A stretch of 8,586 nucleotides of DNA from the NCBI GenBank assembly GCA_023130215.1, contig JAGMAN010000056.1:1-8586 (forward strand). The letters run 5' to 3'. Below are positions 1 to 6,795 of this stretch, piece by piece (the first letter of the stretch is position 1; each line of letters opens with the position of its first letter). The notes under the pieces were generated by a model, which was given only the letters and a program-made list of their open reading frames with translations, did no database searches and was not told the origin of the DNA. Source of the DNA: a bacterium. Its GTDB lineage: Bacteria > NPL-UPA2 > JAGMAN01. A program made the translations under genes and the position numbers.

Positions 1-292
1 TTCCCTCAAAGAATTTCTCATCAGTCAATATGGAGATAGCAGCGGCTCCTGCCTCCTGGTAAATTTTAGCAATCTCCACCGGATGGAAATCCTTCCTGAT
101 CAGGCCGGCAGAAGGAGAAGCCCTCTTAATTTCAGCAATTAGATTAATATTATTTGTTGGCTTAGATATGGCTTCCTTAAAAGAACGAATCTGGGGAGCA
201 TCGGCTAATTTCGACTTGAGGTCGGCCAAACCAACCTTCTTCTTCCTGGCCTCAACTTCAACCCTCTTATGTTCAATGATCTCCTCAAGCAT
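1..292 (-). CDS. trpC: Indole-3-glycerol phosphate synthase, N-terminal part (3' end runs off the window)
   Basis: This enzyme closes the ring of CdRP (1-(o-carboxyphenylamino)-1-deoxyribulose 5-phosphate) to indole-3-glycerol phosphate in tryptophan synthesis, and is a cytosolic TIM barrel. The first 97 residues are visible. They start [19 protein letters not shown], the usual IGPS N-terminal helix. They include AEIKRASPS (residues 53-61), whose Glu54 and Lys56 match the family's catalytic Glu/Lys pair, and [11 protein letters not shown] (87-97), matching the conserved second-strand motif. The ATG at 290-292 lies inside the end of trpD, giving an 8-nt overlap. No Shine-Dalgarno sits at a normal distance (the nearest AGAGGAG-like run is about 19 nt upstream), so translation probably depends on coupling with trpD. 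Reading order is trpE-trpD-trpC. The rest of the gene, and perhaps trpF/B/A, would lie beyond position 1. Confidence 0.96.
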   Translation of the reverse strand, partial: MLEEIIEHKRVEVEARKKKVGLADLKSKLADAPQIRSFKEAISKPTNNINLIAEIKRASPSAGLIRKDFHPVEIAKIYQEAGAAAISILTDEKFFEG

Positions 293-1295
293 TTGTCAGA
301 CTGATGAGCTCCTCTAATTTTTTCATGGCTTTGCCGGAGTCAATAGAGCGGGCGGCTTCCTCTATTCCCTGGGTTAAATCCTTGGCTTTGCCTCCAGCCA
401 CGATGGCCGCCGCGGCATTGAGGAGGACGATTTCCCGTCGGGGCCCAGGCTCTCCTTTAAGAACACCGCGGGTGATTTCTACATTCTCCTGCGTGTCTCC
501 TCCTTTCAAGTCTTCCATCCGGCATCTTTTGAGACCGAAGTCTTCCGGCTTAATATTGTAATTTTTAATTTTGCCTTCTGCCAGTTCTGATGCCTTCGTC
601 TCAGAAGTAAGGGTAATCTCGTCCAGTCCGTCCATTCCGTGAACGACGAAGGCATGCTGACTACCTAAATTTCCTAAAACCCCGGCTAAAGTCTCAGTAA
701 GCTGACCTGCATAGACTCCTAAGACCTGTGCCTTGGCACCAGCCGGATTGGTGAGAGGGCCAAGGATATTGAAGATGGTTCTAATGCCTATCTCCCGTCG
801 GGGACCGATGGCATACTTCATTGCCCCGTGAAGGAGTGGTGCAAACAGGAATCCAATCCCCGCCTTCTCCAGACATTCTTCCACTTTATCTACTCCCACT
901 TCTATATTCACCCCGAATGCCTTAAGCAGATCGGCACTGCCACAACGGCTGGATACACTGCGGTTCCCGTGTTTGGCTACCGTTAATCCAGCGCCAGCTA
1001 CCACAAAGGCAGCCGTAGTGGAGATATTAAATGTATGAAGTCCATCTCCCCCGGTGCCACAGGTATCGATGACAATATCCTTTTTTGCCTTTACCTGCGT
1101 TACCTTCTCCCTCATTACCCTGGCGCATCCAGTGATCTCCTCCACCGTTTCCCCTTTAAGACGTAGTGCGGTGAGGAAGCAAGCAATCTGAGCCGGGGTT
1201 GCCTCCCCGCCCATAATCTCGTTCATTACCCCTACCGATTCCTCTTCCGTCAGGTCTTTATGATCAACCACCTTACTTATCGCCTCTTTGATCAT
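285..1295 (-). CDS. trpD: Anthranilate phosphoribosyltransferase
   Basis: It transfers the phosphoribosyl group of PRPP to anthranilate, the second step of the tryptophan branch. With the start chosen here it is 336 residues, the normal family length. Visible motifs are the PRPP/Mg2+ loop GTGGD (80-84), KHGNRSVSS (108-116), [11 protein letters not shown] (119-129), NILGPLTNP (176-184) and HGMDGLDEI (219-227). The frame stays open up to an ATG at 1418, but the extra 41 residues overlap trpE, run through a repeat-filled spacer and resemble no TrpD. The ATG at 1293-1295 has AGAGG at 1304-1308 with an 8-nt gap, and [16 protein letters not shown] is a typical TrpD beginning. The ATG at 1299-1301 is too close to that site but cannot be excluded. 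It ends 8 nt inside trpC. There is no fused glutaminase domain. Confidence 0.97.
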   Translation of the reverse strand: MIKEAISKVVDHKDLTEEESVGVMNEIMGGEATPAQIACFLTALRLKGETVEEITGCARVMREKVTQVKAKKDIVIDTCGTGGDGLHTFNISTTAAFVVAGAGLTVAKHGNRSVSSRCGSADLLKAFGVNIEVGVDKVEECLEKAGIGFLFAPLLHGAMKYAIGPRREIGIRTIFNILGPLTNPAGAKAQVLGVYAGQLTETLAGVLGNLGSQHAFVVHGMDGLDEITLTSETKASELAEGKIKNYNIKPEDFGLKRCRMEDLKGGDTQENVEITRGVLKGEPGPRREIVLLNAAAAIVAGGKAKDLTQGIEEAARSIDSGKAMKKLEELISLTNA

Positions 1296-1303
1296 CTTCA
1301 TCA

Positions 1304-1308
1304 CCTCT
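1304..1308 (-). promoter_or_regulatory. Ribosome binding site that fixes the trpD start
   Basis: On the minus strand this reads AGAGG, 8 nt before the ATG at 1295 and only 2 nt before the ATG at 1301. The spacing favours the inner ATG. The site lies directly beside the inverted-repeat spacer, whose outermost arm is at 1311-1318, so folding of that spacer could affect its accessibility. The last point is inference. Confidence 0.6.
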
Positions 1309-1310
1309 AA

Positions 1311-1408
1311 GGAGTGAGCCGTTTCTGAGCGAGCATTGGTAGCGCAGAGCAGCGAGCAACCACCAGCGAGCGGGGAAATGGCTCGCTCCTCACTCCAATC
1401 CTCGCTCC
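1311..1408. repeat. Palindromic heptamer cluster filling the trpE-trpD spacer
   Basis: On the plus strand the heptamer AGCGAGC occurs at 1328-1334, 1351-1357 and 1365-1371, inverted as GCTCGCT at 1381-1387, with a six-base inverted match (CTCGCT) at 1401-1406. Three pairings are visible. The first is a perfect 7-bp hairpin, 1365-1371 with 1381-1387, with a 9-nt loop. The second is a longer two-part stem: GGAGTGAG 1311-1318 with CTCACTCC 1389-1396, and GAGCGAGC 1327-1334 with GCTCGCTC 1381-1388, leaving an 8-nt bulge. The third is a 13-bp stem with one mismatch, 1327-1339 with 1395-1407. They share arms, so they exclude one another. The array covers the last codons and stop of trpE. No T-run follows in the direction of transcription, so it is not a classical terminator. 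It could be a REP-like element or an RNA regulatory structure; which of these is not shown by the sequence. Confidence 0.7.
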
Positions 1409-2868
1409 GCCAGTTCAATTGCCTTCAGGAGAGCCTTTGCCTTATTTCTTGTCTCCTCATACTCCTTCTGCGGCTTAGAATAGGCTACAATCCCTGCCCC
1501 TGCCTGAATGTAAGCAGTGTCACCTTTAATGACTATCGTTCTAATAGTAATAGCACTGTCCAGATTGCCAGAGAAGCTGAAGTAACCAACTGCCCCGGCA
1601 TAAGGCCCTCTTCGGGTCGGCTCAAGTTCCTCAATAATCTCCATGGCTCTCACCTTGGGAGCTCCTGCCACCGTCCCGGCAGGAAAACATGCCCTGAGCA
1701 CATCGAATTGGTCCTTTCCTCTCCTCAGTCTTCCAATCACATTGGAGACTATGTGCATGACGTGTGAATACTTCTCTATAACCATCATTTCATCAACCTT
1801 AACACTCTTGTAGTCACAGACCCTGCCTACGTCGTTACGGCCTAAATCTACTAACATGATGTGTTCGGCTCTCTCCTTGGGGTCTCGTAGCAGTTCCCCG
1901 GCCAGGGCCTCATCTTCGTGCTCGTTCTGACCCCGAGGTCTTGTCCCGGCAATTGGTCTCACAGTAACTTGCCCTCGTTCCGCTCTCACCATGATCTCAG
2001 GTGAAGAACCTACAATCTCCAGGTCACCATATTTCAGATAGTACATATATGGAGAGGGATTGATTGAGCGAAGTGCCCGATAGATAGTGAAAGCATCAGC
2101 CCTTATCCTCGTCTGCCACCTCTGAGAGAGAACAACCTGAATTACATCTCCCTTCCTTATGTAGTCTTTTGCCTTCCTCACACTTTTCAGGAACTCAGCT
2201 TTAGTGAAGTTGGATTTCAACTGTGACTTAATCCGCTTGGGACGCCGCTTAGGGGTCAGCCTGGGGGTTCTTCTGAGCTTAGTTATGGTTCGGTCTATCT
2301 TCTTCATGGCAAACCGGTAAGCGCTATCCACATCATCCTCAATGAAAGCATAGCACACCACCTTGATAGTCCGACTGACATGGTCGAATATGAGCAGAAA
2401 GGAGCTGAGGATAAAGATACTATCTGGCAGGCCGAGGTCGTCCGGGTTCTCCTCCGGCAATCTCTCGAAGAAGCGGACTATATCGTATCCCACATAACCT
2501 ACTGCTCCGCCATAGAATCGTGGAAGCCCCCCCGGGTCAACTACTCTGTACATTGACATGATTCTCTTCAGAACTTCAAGGGGATCGCCTTTGGCTATCA
2601 CCTTCTCCTTATGCCTGCCCCTTTGTATCTCTACCTCTTGACCCTTGCTCTTAAATACCAGCACAGGGTCGCCTCCCAGGAAGGAGTATCGGGCTAATTT
2701 CTCCCCTCCCTCCACACTCTCTAAGAGGAACACATAACGGCTCCCTATCATCTTATGGAGTGCGGAGACCGGGGTCTCCGTATCAGCCAGAATCTCCTTA
2801 TAGACAGGAATCAGATTACCCTTCCTGGCTAAACGGCGAAACTCTTTTAGGCTCGGGCAATAGTTCAT
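1390..2868 (-). CDS. trpE: Anthranilate synthase component I
   Basis: It converts chorismate to anthranilate, using ammonia supplied by the TrpG glutaminase, and is the committed step of tryptophan synthesis. It is 492 residues, normal for TrpE. The N-terminal domain carries LLES (48-51), and NPSPYM lies at 270-275; both belong to the known tryptophan feedback site, so allosteric inhibition by Trp is expected. The chorismate-binding domain shows [12 protein letters not shown] (240-251), [11 protein letters not shown] (285-295), PIAGTRPRG (305-313), [18 protein letters not shown] (334-351), [18 protein letters not shown] (395-412) and [19 protein letters not shown] (455-473). Chorismate enzymes such as PabB are related, but the LLES/NPSPYM pair and the trp neighbours favour TrpE. 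It starts 16 nt after the HgdB-like gene with a weak Shine-Dalgarno, suggesting coupling. No trpG follows. The final codons lie in the palindromic repeat. Confidence 0.96.
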   Translation of the reverse strand: MNYCPSLKEFRRLARKGNLIPVYKEILADTETPVSALHKMIGSRYVFLLESVEGGEKLARYSFLGGDPVLVFKSKGQEVEIQRGRHKEKVIAKGDPLEVLKRIMSMYRVVDPGGLPRFYGGAVGYVGYDIVRFFERLPEENPDDLGLPDSIFILSSFLLIFDHVSRTIKVVCYAFIEDDVDSAYRFAMKKIDRTITKLRRTPRLTPKRRPKRIKSQLKSNFTKAEFLKSVRKAKDYIRKGDVIQVVLSQRWQTRIRADAFTIYRALRSINPSPYMYYLKYGDLEIVGSSPEIMVRAERGQVTVRPIAGTRPRGQNEHEDEALAGELLRDPKERAEHIMLVDLGRNDVGRVCDYKSVKVDEMMVIEKYSHVMHIVSNVIGRLRRGKDQFDVLRACFPAGTVAGAPKVRAMEIIEELEPTRRGPYAGAVGYFSFSGNLDSAITIRTIVIKGDTAYIQAGAGIVAYSKPQKEYEETRNKAKALLKAIELAERGLE

Positions 2869-2884
2869 CTTTAGGAAATATGAA

Positions 2885-3973
2885 TTATTGGGGCTTACAA
2901 CTTTTTCTTCTGGCTAACAAATCTACAAAGGCCTCTAAGCGGGTCATCATTCCCGCCTCAGCGGTATGTTCATCAAGAATAAAGGTGAGCACGGGCATAT
3001 TGTAATCCCGGCTCACCTTAGGCAGAATACTCTGGGCCACGATCTCCGGCATGCAGGTGAAGGGCATGAGATGTATGATTCCATCGTATCCACGGCGCCG
3101 TGAGATGATGGTATCTCCCACGGAGACATTACACTCTGCCCCAACATCGTATCCTAAGTAGGGTTCAGCGGCTCGTAGTGCCCGGCTCTTACTGCGCCAG
3201 CTCCAGAAATCCAGATGGACTCGATGTAAAATGTTCTCGCTCAGCCAGAGAGTTCTTATTACCTCCACTCCCATCTCACCTAACCTGGTCTCCAGATTGA
3301 GATTAACGAACGGTTCCCAGACGACATATATTTCTCCCCCTACTGTCACCCTGAGCGGCCTTCGGTCCCGGTCCTGCTCCATCTCCTGAAAGAGACAGCG
3401 TCCCTCGCTTCTTGCCAATTTAAGCTCCTTGAAGGCCTCGGCCTCGTCAATTTTCTTTACCACCCGATTATATACCTTTGTCGTTTCCCCCCGCTTGACT
3501 TCATATGGTCGGATCCTATGAGAAAGCGCCTCAGCCTCTTCGCAGGCTCTCATCTTCCCCCAGCCCAGCCAGAAGGCGTATAAGATATCCTTCCAGGACT
3601 TACCCTGCCCCAGCCCGGCGAATCCTCCCAAGAATTGTGAGCGCGAGCGGTTAGAGACGGTGATCATCCTGAAATTATACCCTAATCTCTTTAAGATGGC
3701 TTCATGTATGCGGGCATAGAAGCCAAGGCGACAAGCACCCCCTCCGCTGTCCCCGATCATGAGAAGGGTATCTGCTCCCTTCTCTAACCCCTCAATGAAA
3801 TTGCCTAAGTTCACCTTAAAGGGGAGGCAAGCAAACTCAGGGGAATATCTTACTCCCAGGTTTAGCGTCCTTTTATTCGTCCGGGGAGGGACTATCACTT
3901 CTTGCCCTAACCTCCCCAAGATGGCCTTCACGGCTATATCCAGGTTCCCCATGTGGGGAAAAGTAATTTTCAT
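2885..3973 (-). CDS. HgdB-like 2-hydroxyacyl-CoA dehydratase family Fe-S protein (COG3581 type), role unknown
   Basis: The 362-residue protein opens MKITFPHMGNLDIAVKAILG, the start typical of stand-alone relatives of the 2-hydroxyglutaryl-CoA dehydratase subunits (as I recall, COG3581, often labelled 'CoA protein activase'). Family-type cysteines are visible: Cys49 in EFACLPFK, Cys81 in GGGACRLGFYA and Cys307 in PFTCMPEIVAQSILP, likely ligands of a [4Fe-4S] cluster. The motif LDEHTAEAGMMTRLEAFVDLL (333-353) is also characteristic. Such proteins normally need an ATP-dependent activase with an ASKHA fold (BcrAD/BadFG family). No activase or second subunit is encoded in this window, so a substrate cannot be named. 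It has its own promoter and a Shine-Dalgarno (GAGG at 3981-3984, 7-nt gap), and precedes trpE by 16 nt, so it is probably co-transcribed with trpEDC. There is no signal peptide, so it is cytosolic. The family is clear; the function is not. Confidence 0.88.
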   Translation of the reverse strand: MKITFPHMGNLDIAVKAILGRLGQEVIVPPRTNKRTLNLGVRYSPEFACLPFKVNLGNFIEGLEKGADTLLMIGDSGGGACRLGFYARIHEAILKRLGYNFRMITVSNRSRSQFLGGFAGLGQGKSWKDILYAFWLGWGKMRACEEAEALSHRIRPYEVKRGETTKVYNRVVKKIDEAEAFKELKLARSEGRCLFQEMEQDRDRRPLRVTVGGEIYVVWEPFVNLNLETRLGEMGVEVIRTLWLSENILHRVHLDFWSWRSKSRALRAAEPYLGYDVGAECNVSVGDTIISRRRGYDGIIHLMPFTCMPEIVAQSILPKVSRDYNMPVLTFILDEHTAEAGMMTRLEAFVDLLARRKSCKPQ

Positions 3974-3993
3974 CTCCTATCCTCTGGAAGCAC

Positions 3994-4022
3994 AGTATAC
4001 CATCACTATTTCTACCTGGCAA
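3994..4022 (-). promoter_or_regulatory. Sigma70-type extended -10 promoter for the HgdB-like-trpEDC operon
   Basis: On the minus strand the -35 box is TTGCCA (4017-4022) and the -10 box is TATACT (3994-3999), separated by exactly 17 nt. TGG immediately before the -10 box adds an extended -10 element. An AT-rich stretch lies just upstream of the -35 box. Transcription would begin near 3987, giving a leader of about 14 nt with the GAGG ribosome site at 3981-3984. That is too short for a trp leader peptide attenuator, T-box or riboswitch, so any control here would be by a DNA-binding repressor or sigma factor. No clear operator palindrome was found in the box region. Confidence 0.78.
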
Positions 4023-4046
4023 TTAAAATATAAGGTTCGATAAAAC

Positions 4047-4814
4047 TTATTGCAGATTTTTCTCCAGGAAGTCAAGGGATTTTGGTCTCTTTTCCAGGCG
4101 AAAGAGAAGATAGTCATATAGAACCGACTTCAACTCCTGCCGTGACCGGGGAGAGACTTTCAGCCGATTGAGCTTACTTAAGTCTATCCCCTGGAGATAC
4201 ATCATCAGGGATAGCGCAGCCGGAGAAAGTGGGGTGGCCTCCCTGTCTCTCAAGTGGCAATCAGGGCAAAGGCTACCTCCTAAAGAAGAGCTCAGTCTCA
4301 ACTGGCCGCCGGGGGAGTAAGAGCTATCCACTATTTTCCTCCGACAGGAGACACAGCGGTGAAGATGAGGTTTATAACCCAGGAGCTCAAGGAAACGAAG
4401 TTCAAAGAGCCGGGTAGTCAGCTCCAGGTCGTAGCCATTTTTGAAGAGATGAAAGGCGCCTAATAGCAATTTAAACAGGTCCTGGCTCTCTTCCTTTCCC
4501 CTGACTCCTTTATCCACTAATTCTCCTAAGTAACATCCGTAGCTCAGCCTCCTCAGGTCTTCCCTCATTTCCTGGAAAGATTCCTCCGTGGATGCCTGAC
4601 CGACTATCTGTAGGTCCCGATTATCCCTTTCATAAAAAATCAAGTGAAGATGAGTGAAAAGCTCAAGGCTGCTTCCGAACTGACTCTTATCCCTCCTAAC
4701 TCCCTTAGCTATGGCTTTCACCTTGCCAAAGTGGCGGGTGTAGAAAGTAAGCACTTTACTGGTCTCCCTCCAGTTGTGGCTGGCAACGACGATAGCTTCT
4801 GTTCTTCGAATCAT
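4047..4814 (-). CDS. recO: DNA repair and recombination mediator protein RecO
   Basis: RecO binds DNA, anneals single strands and, with RecR, loads RecA on SSB-coated DNA in the RecF pathway. The protein has 255 residues, normal length. The N-terminal OB fold is recognisable in RRTEAIVVASHNWRETSKVLTFYTRHFGKVKAIAKGVRR (3-41), followed by a helical domain. A zinc finger is present as Cys154-x2-Cys157 and Cys183-x2-Cys186, the four-cysteine form seen in many Gram-positive and thermophile RecO proteins but absent from the E. coli one. The ATG overlaps the mgtE stop as ATGA. The bases before it contain no Shine-Dalgarno, so it is probably translated by coupling to mgtE. It is the last gene of the upstream operon. 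No terminator hairpin is visible after it, so read-through into the trp operon is possible. Confidence 0.96.
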   Translation of the reverse strand: MIRRTEAIVVASHNWRETSKVLTFYTRHFGKVKAIAKGVRRDKSQFGSSLELFTHLHLIFYERDNRDLQIVGQASTEESFQEMREDLRRLSYGCYLGELVDKGVRGKEESQDLFKLLLGAFHLFKNGYDLELTTRLFELRFLELLGYKPHLHRCVSCRRKIVDSSYSPGGQLRLSSSLGGSLCPDCHLRDREATPLSPAALSLMMYLQGIDLSKLNRLKVSPRSRQELKSVLYDYLLFRLEKRPKSLDFLEKNLQ

Positions 4815-6166
4815 TTCAGCAATGAGAGGAGCCAGGTAGCCAGGCCAAAGTAGATGAGGAGCCCGGTAATGTCGTTGGAGGTAGTGACGAATGGGCCGGC
4901 GGCCACGGCCGGATCTATATTAAACCGTTTGAGGATGAGGGGGACTAAGGTTCCGACAGTAGCCGCTACCGTGATAGCGGTAAACATCGACCCGGCTACA
5001 ATCAAACCTAAAAATAGCTCTTTCTGCCAGAGCTGTGCAACAGTGCCCACCACCATCCCGCAGACCAAACCCATTAAGGCTCCAATGCGAATTTCCCTGA
5101 ATAGGACCTTCCAGAGATGGGACAGGTCAATACGGCCAGTAGCCAACCCACGCACCACGATTGTGGAAGATTGAATCCCGATGTTCCCCCCCATGGCCAT
5201 AATAGCTGGAATAAAGATTAGAAGAGCAATTAGTGTCTGCGGCTCGATAGCAGCATTGAAGACCTTAATTACAAACGCACAGAGCATGGTTCCTACGAGA
5301 GTGGTGATTAGCCAGGGAAGCCTCACCCGGATCGCCCGAAAGATACCGCGGTTAAGAAGTTCTTCCTCATCGGTTCCAGCCATCCTATAGATATCCTCAC
5401 TGGCTTCCTCCTCAACCACATCAAGGACATCATCCACGGTCACCCTTCCTACTAAAATATTGGTGATGTCTACCACCGGTATAGCCCGCAGATTGTACTT
5501 CCTCACTAAATTGGCCACTTCCTCCTGGTCCACATCCGTAGTCACCCGGATGACTTCGCTGTCCATGATCTCCTTGAGCTCAGTCTGTGCCGGAGCAGTG
5601 ATGAGCTTCCTCAGGGAAAGCACTCCCATCAAGCGTCCTTCCTCATCTACCACATATGCGTAGGATATGGCTTCAATGTCGCTACGGCGAAGTCTCTCTA
5701 TGGCCTCTTTAACAGTCATCTTCCCGGGAAGAGCAAAGAAGTCCGCGGTCATTATTCCACCAGCGCTCTCCTCATCATATTTTAAGAGCTGGCTGAGGTC
5801 CTCAGCCTCCTCCTTCTCCATTAAGCTAAGAACCCTGGTGGTCCGGTCTTCTGGCAGCTCTCCCAGTATGTCAGCGGCGTTATCAGAAGGCATGGCTTCT
5901 AAGATTCGGGACAGTTGAGAATTGGGTAGCGTCTGGAGCAAATCTCTTTCCAGTGATTTGTCCATCTCCGGTAGGACTAAAGCCGCCCTCTCCGGCTCCA
6001 GAGAATTAAGAATTTTGCTTCCTTCCTCTCTCTCCAGGTAGTTGAGGATTTCGGCTAAATCGGCTGGATGGACATTTCCGACTAGCCTCATAAGCCCCTG
6101 CCGGCTATCTTCTTTAGCCAGCTGGCCTTTAATAAGGGAAAGCTTTCTTTGTATCTTTCTCCTCAT
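4811..6166 (-). CDS. mgtE: Magnesium channel/transporter MgtE
   Basis: MgtE is an inner-membrane, dimeric Mg2+-selective channel gated by intracellular Mg2+. The 451 residues show the full layout: a helical MgtE N domain (about 20-130), two CBS domains (about 135-255, with SAGGIMT at 134-140 and LRAIPVVDITNILVGRVTVDDVLDVV at 226-251), a plug-helix region (about 255-280), then five predicted membrane helices (about 284-450). The membrane signature GGNIGIQSSTIVVRGLATG (326-344) is intact. So is DPAVAAGPFVTTSNDITG (418-435), which holds the acidic residue (Asp432) expected at the Mg2+ selectivity site. Many acidic residues in the N and CBS domains fit Mg2+ sensing. Its ATG overlaps the DUF502 stop as ATGA, with an AGGGAG Shine-Dalgarno 5 nt upstream, and its stop overlaps recO the same way. 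No M-box riboswitch fits here because there is no leader. Confidence 0.96.
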   Translation of the reverse strand: MRRKIQRKLSLIKGQLAKEDSRQGLMRLVGNVHPADLAEILNYLEREEGSKILNSLEPERAALVLPEMDKSLERDLLQTLPNSQLSRILEAMPSDNAADILGELPEDRTTRVLSLMEKEEAEDLSQLLKYDEESAGGIMTADFFALPGKMTVKEAIERLRRSDIEAISYAYVVDEEGRLMGVLSLRKLITAPAQTELKEIMDSEVIRVTTDVDQEEVANLVRKYNLRAIPVVDITNILVGRVTVDDVLDVVEEEASEDIYRMAGTDEEELLNRGIFRAIRVRLPWLITTLVGTMLCAFVIKVFNAAIEPQTLIALLIFIPAIMAMGGNIGIQSSTIVVRGLATGRIDLSHLWKVLFREIRIGALMGLVCGMVVGTVAQLWQKELFLGLIVAGSMFTAITVAATVGTLVPLILKRFNIDPAVAAGPFVTTSNDITGLLIYFGLATWLLSLLK

Positions 6167-6795
6167 TTAATCTCCCTCTGGTAATAAGGAACAACCGTTC
6201 CCCCGGAAATGAGTAATTTCAGTGCTTCCTCTACGGTCATTTTCAGGGGAATAGTATCCTTCTCGGGGACTAATATGAGTAGGCCAGAGGTAGGATTTGG
6301 AGTAGTGGGAACGAAGACGCTTAACATCTTCTCTCCCGTCTTCTCCTTAATCTCCCCTCCGCCTTCTCCCGAAACCAGTCCCAGGGTATAGAGCCCCCCT
6401 CGAGGGTATTGGAAAAGAATCACCCGGTTGAAACCAGTTCGCCTCTCCCCCAGGAAGGCTTGACTTATCTGCTGCAGAGCTCCGTAGATCCTGCTTACCA
6501 GGGGGATCTTAATCAAAATCTTTTCGCCCAGACCAATCAGTCTACGCCCGATGATGTTCCGGGCAAGTACGCCAATGAGAAAAATAACAAATAATATGCC
6601 TATGACTGCCAAACCTTTCCAGAGATATTTCCAGGGAGCGGTATCGAAGTAATTCGCCACCACCGCCTGTGGCACAATGCGAACGATAAAATTCAGGATG
6701 ATATTCAGGATCAAGATGGTAACGACGATAGGTAGCACTACTAATAATCCAGCAACGAAATTGTTCCGCAGTCTAGCAATGACTTTAATTCTCAT
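6163..6795 (-). CDS. DUF502 family membrane protein
   Basis: This is a 210-residue integral membrane protein of the DUF502 family, whose biochemical role is not established. Two hydrophobic helices are visible, about residues 14-37 and 61-79, preceded by a basic N-terminus (RIKVIARLRNN). The conserved family blocks are present: ARNIIGRRLIGLGEKILIKIPLVSRIYGALQQIS in the region 78-111, QYPRGGLYTLGLVSGE (129-144), VFVPTTPNPTSGLLILVP (160-177) and a C-terminal ALKLLISGGTVVP (191-203). The C-terminal half probably forms a soluble domain. The start ATG overlaps the stop of the CNNM-type gene as ATGA and has a strong GGAGG site. Its stop overlaps mgtE in the same manner. Placement between two Mg2+-linked membrane proteins suggests, but does not prove, a link with ion homeostasis or the envelope. 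Confidence 0.9.
   Translation of the reverse strand: MRIKVIARLRNNFVAGLLVVLPIVVTILILNIILNFIVRIVPQAVVANYFDTAPWKYLWKGLAVIGILFVIFLIGVLARNIIGRRLIGLGEKILIKIPLVSRIYGALQQISQAFLGERRTGFNRVILFQYPRGGLYTLGLVSGEGGGEIKEKTGEKMLSVFVPTTPNPTSGLLILVPEKDTIPLKMTVEEALKLLISGGTVVPYYQREIK

Noticed and set aside
1311-1396. Rho-independent terminator between trpE and trpD
   Set aside because: The stems are present but no T-run follows on the transcribed strand; the next bases are the trpD ribosome site and coding sequence.
1296-1418. Longer trpD starting at the ATG at 1418 (41 extra residues)
   Set aside because: The extension overlaps the end of trpE, is translated from the heptamer repeat spacer, and does not resemble TrpD N-termini. 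The Shine-Dalgarno at 1304-1308 points to the ATG at 1295.
1336-1767. Plus-strand open frame of 143 codons antisense to trpE and the spacer
   Set aside because: It lies opposite strongly conserved TrpE coding sequence, shows no recognisable family and has no supporting promoter; the other plus-strand frames in the window are also opposite solid genes.
3974-4046. Terminator, trp leader peptide or T-box in the recO to HgdB-like gap
   Set aside because: No stem with a T-run, no Trp-codon-rich short frame and no room for a T-box; the gap is only 73 nt and is largely occupied by the promoter.
4811-6166. M-box (Mg2+) riboswitch before mgtE
   Set aside because: The upstream DNA is coding sequence of DUF502 with a 4-nt overlap, leaving no leader for a riboswitch.
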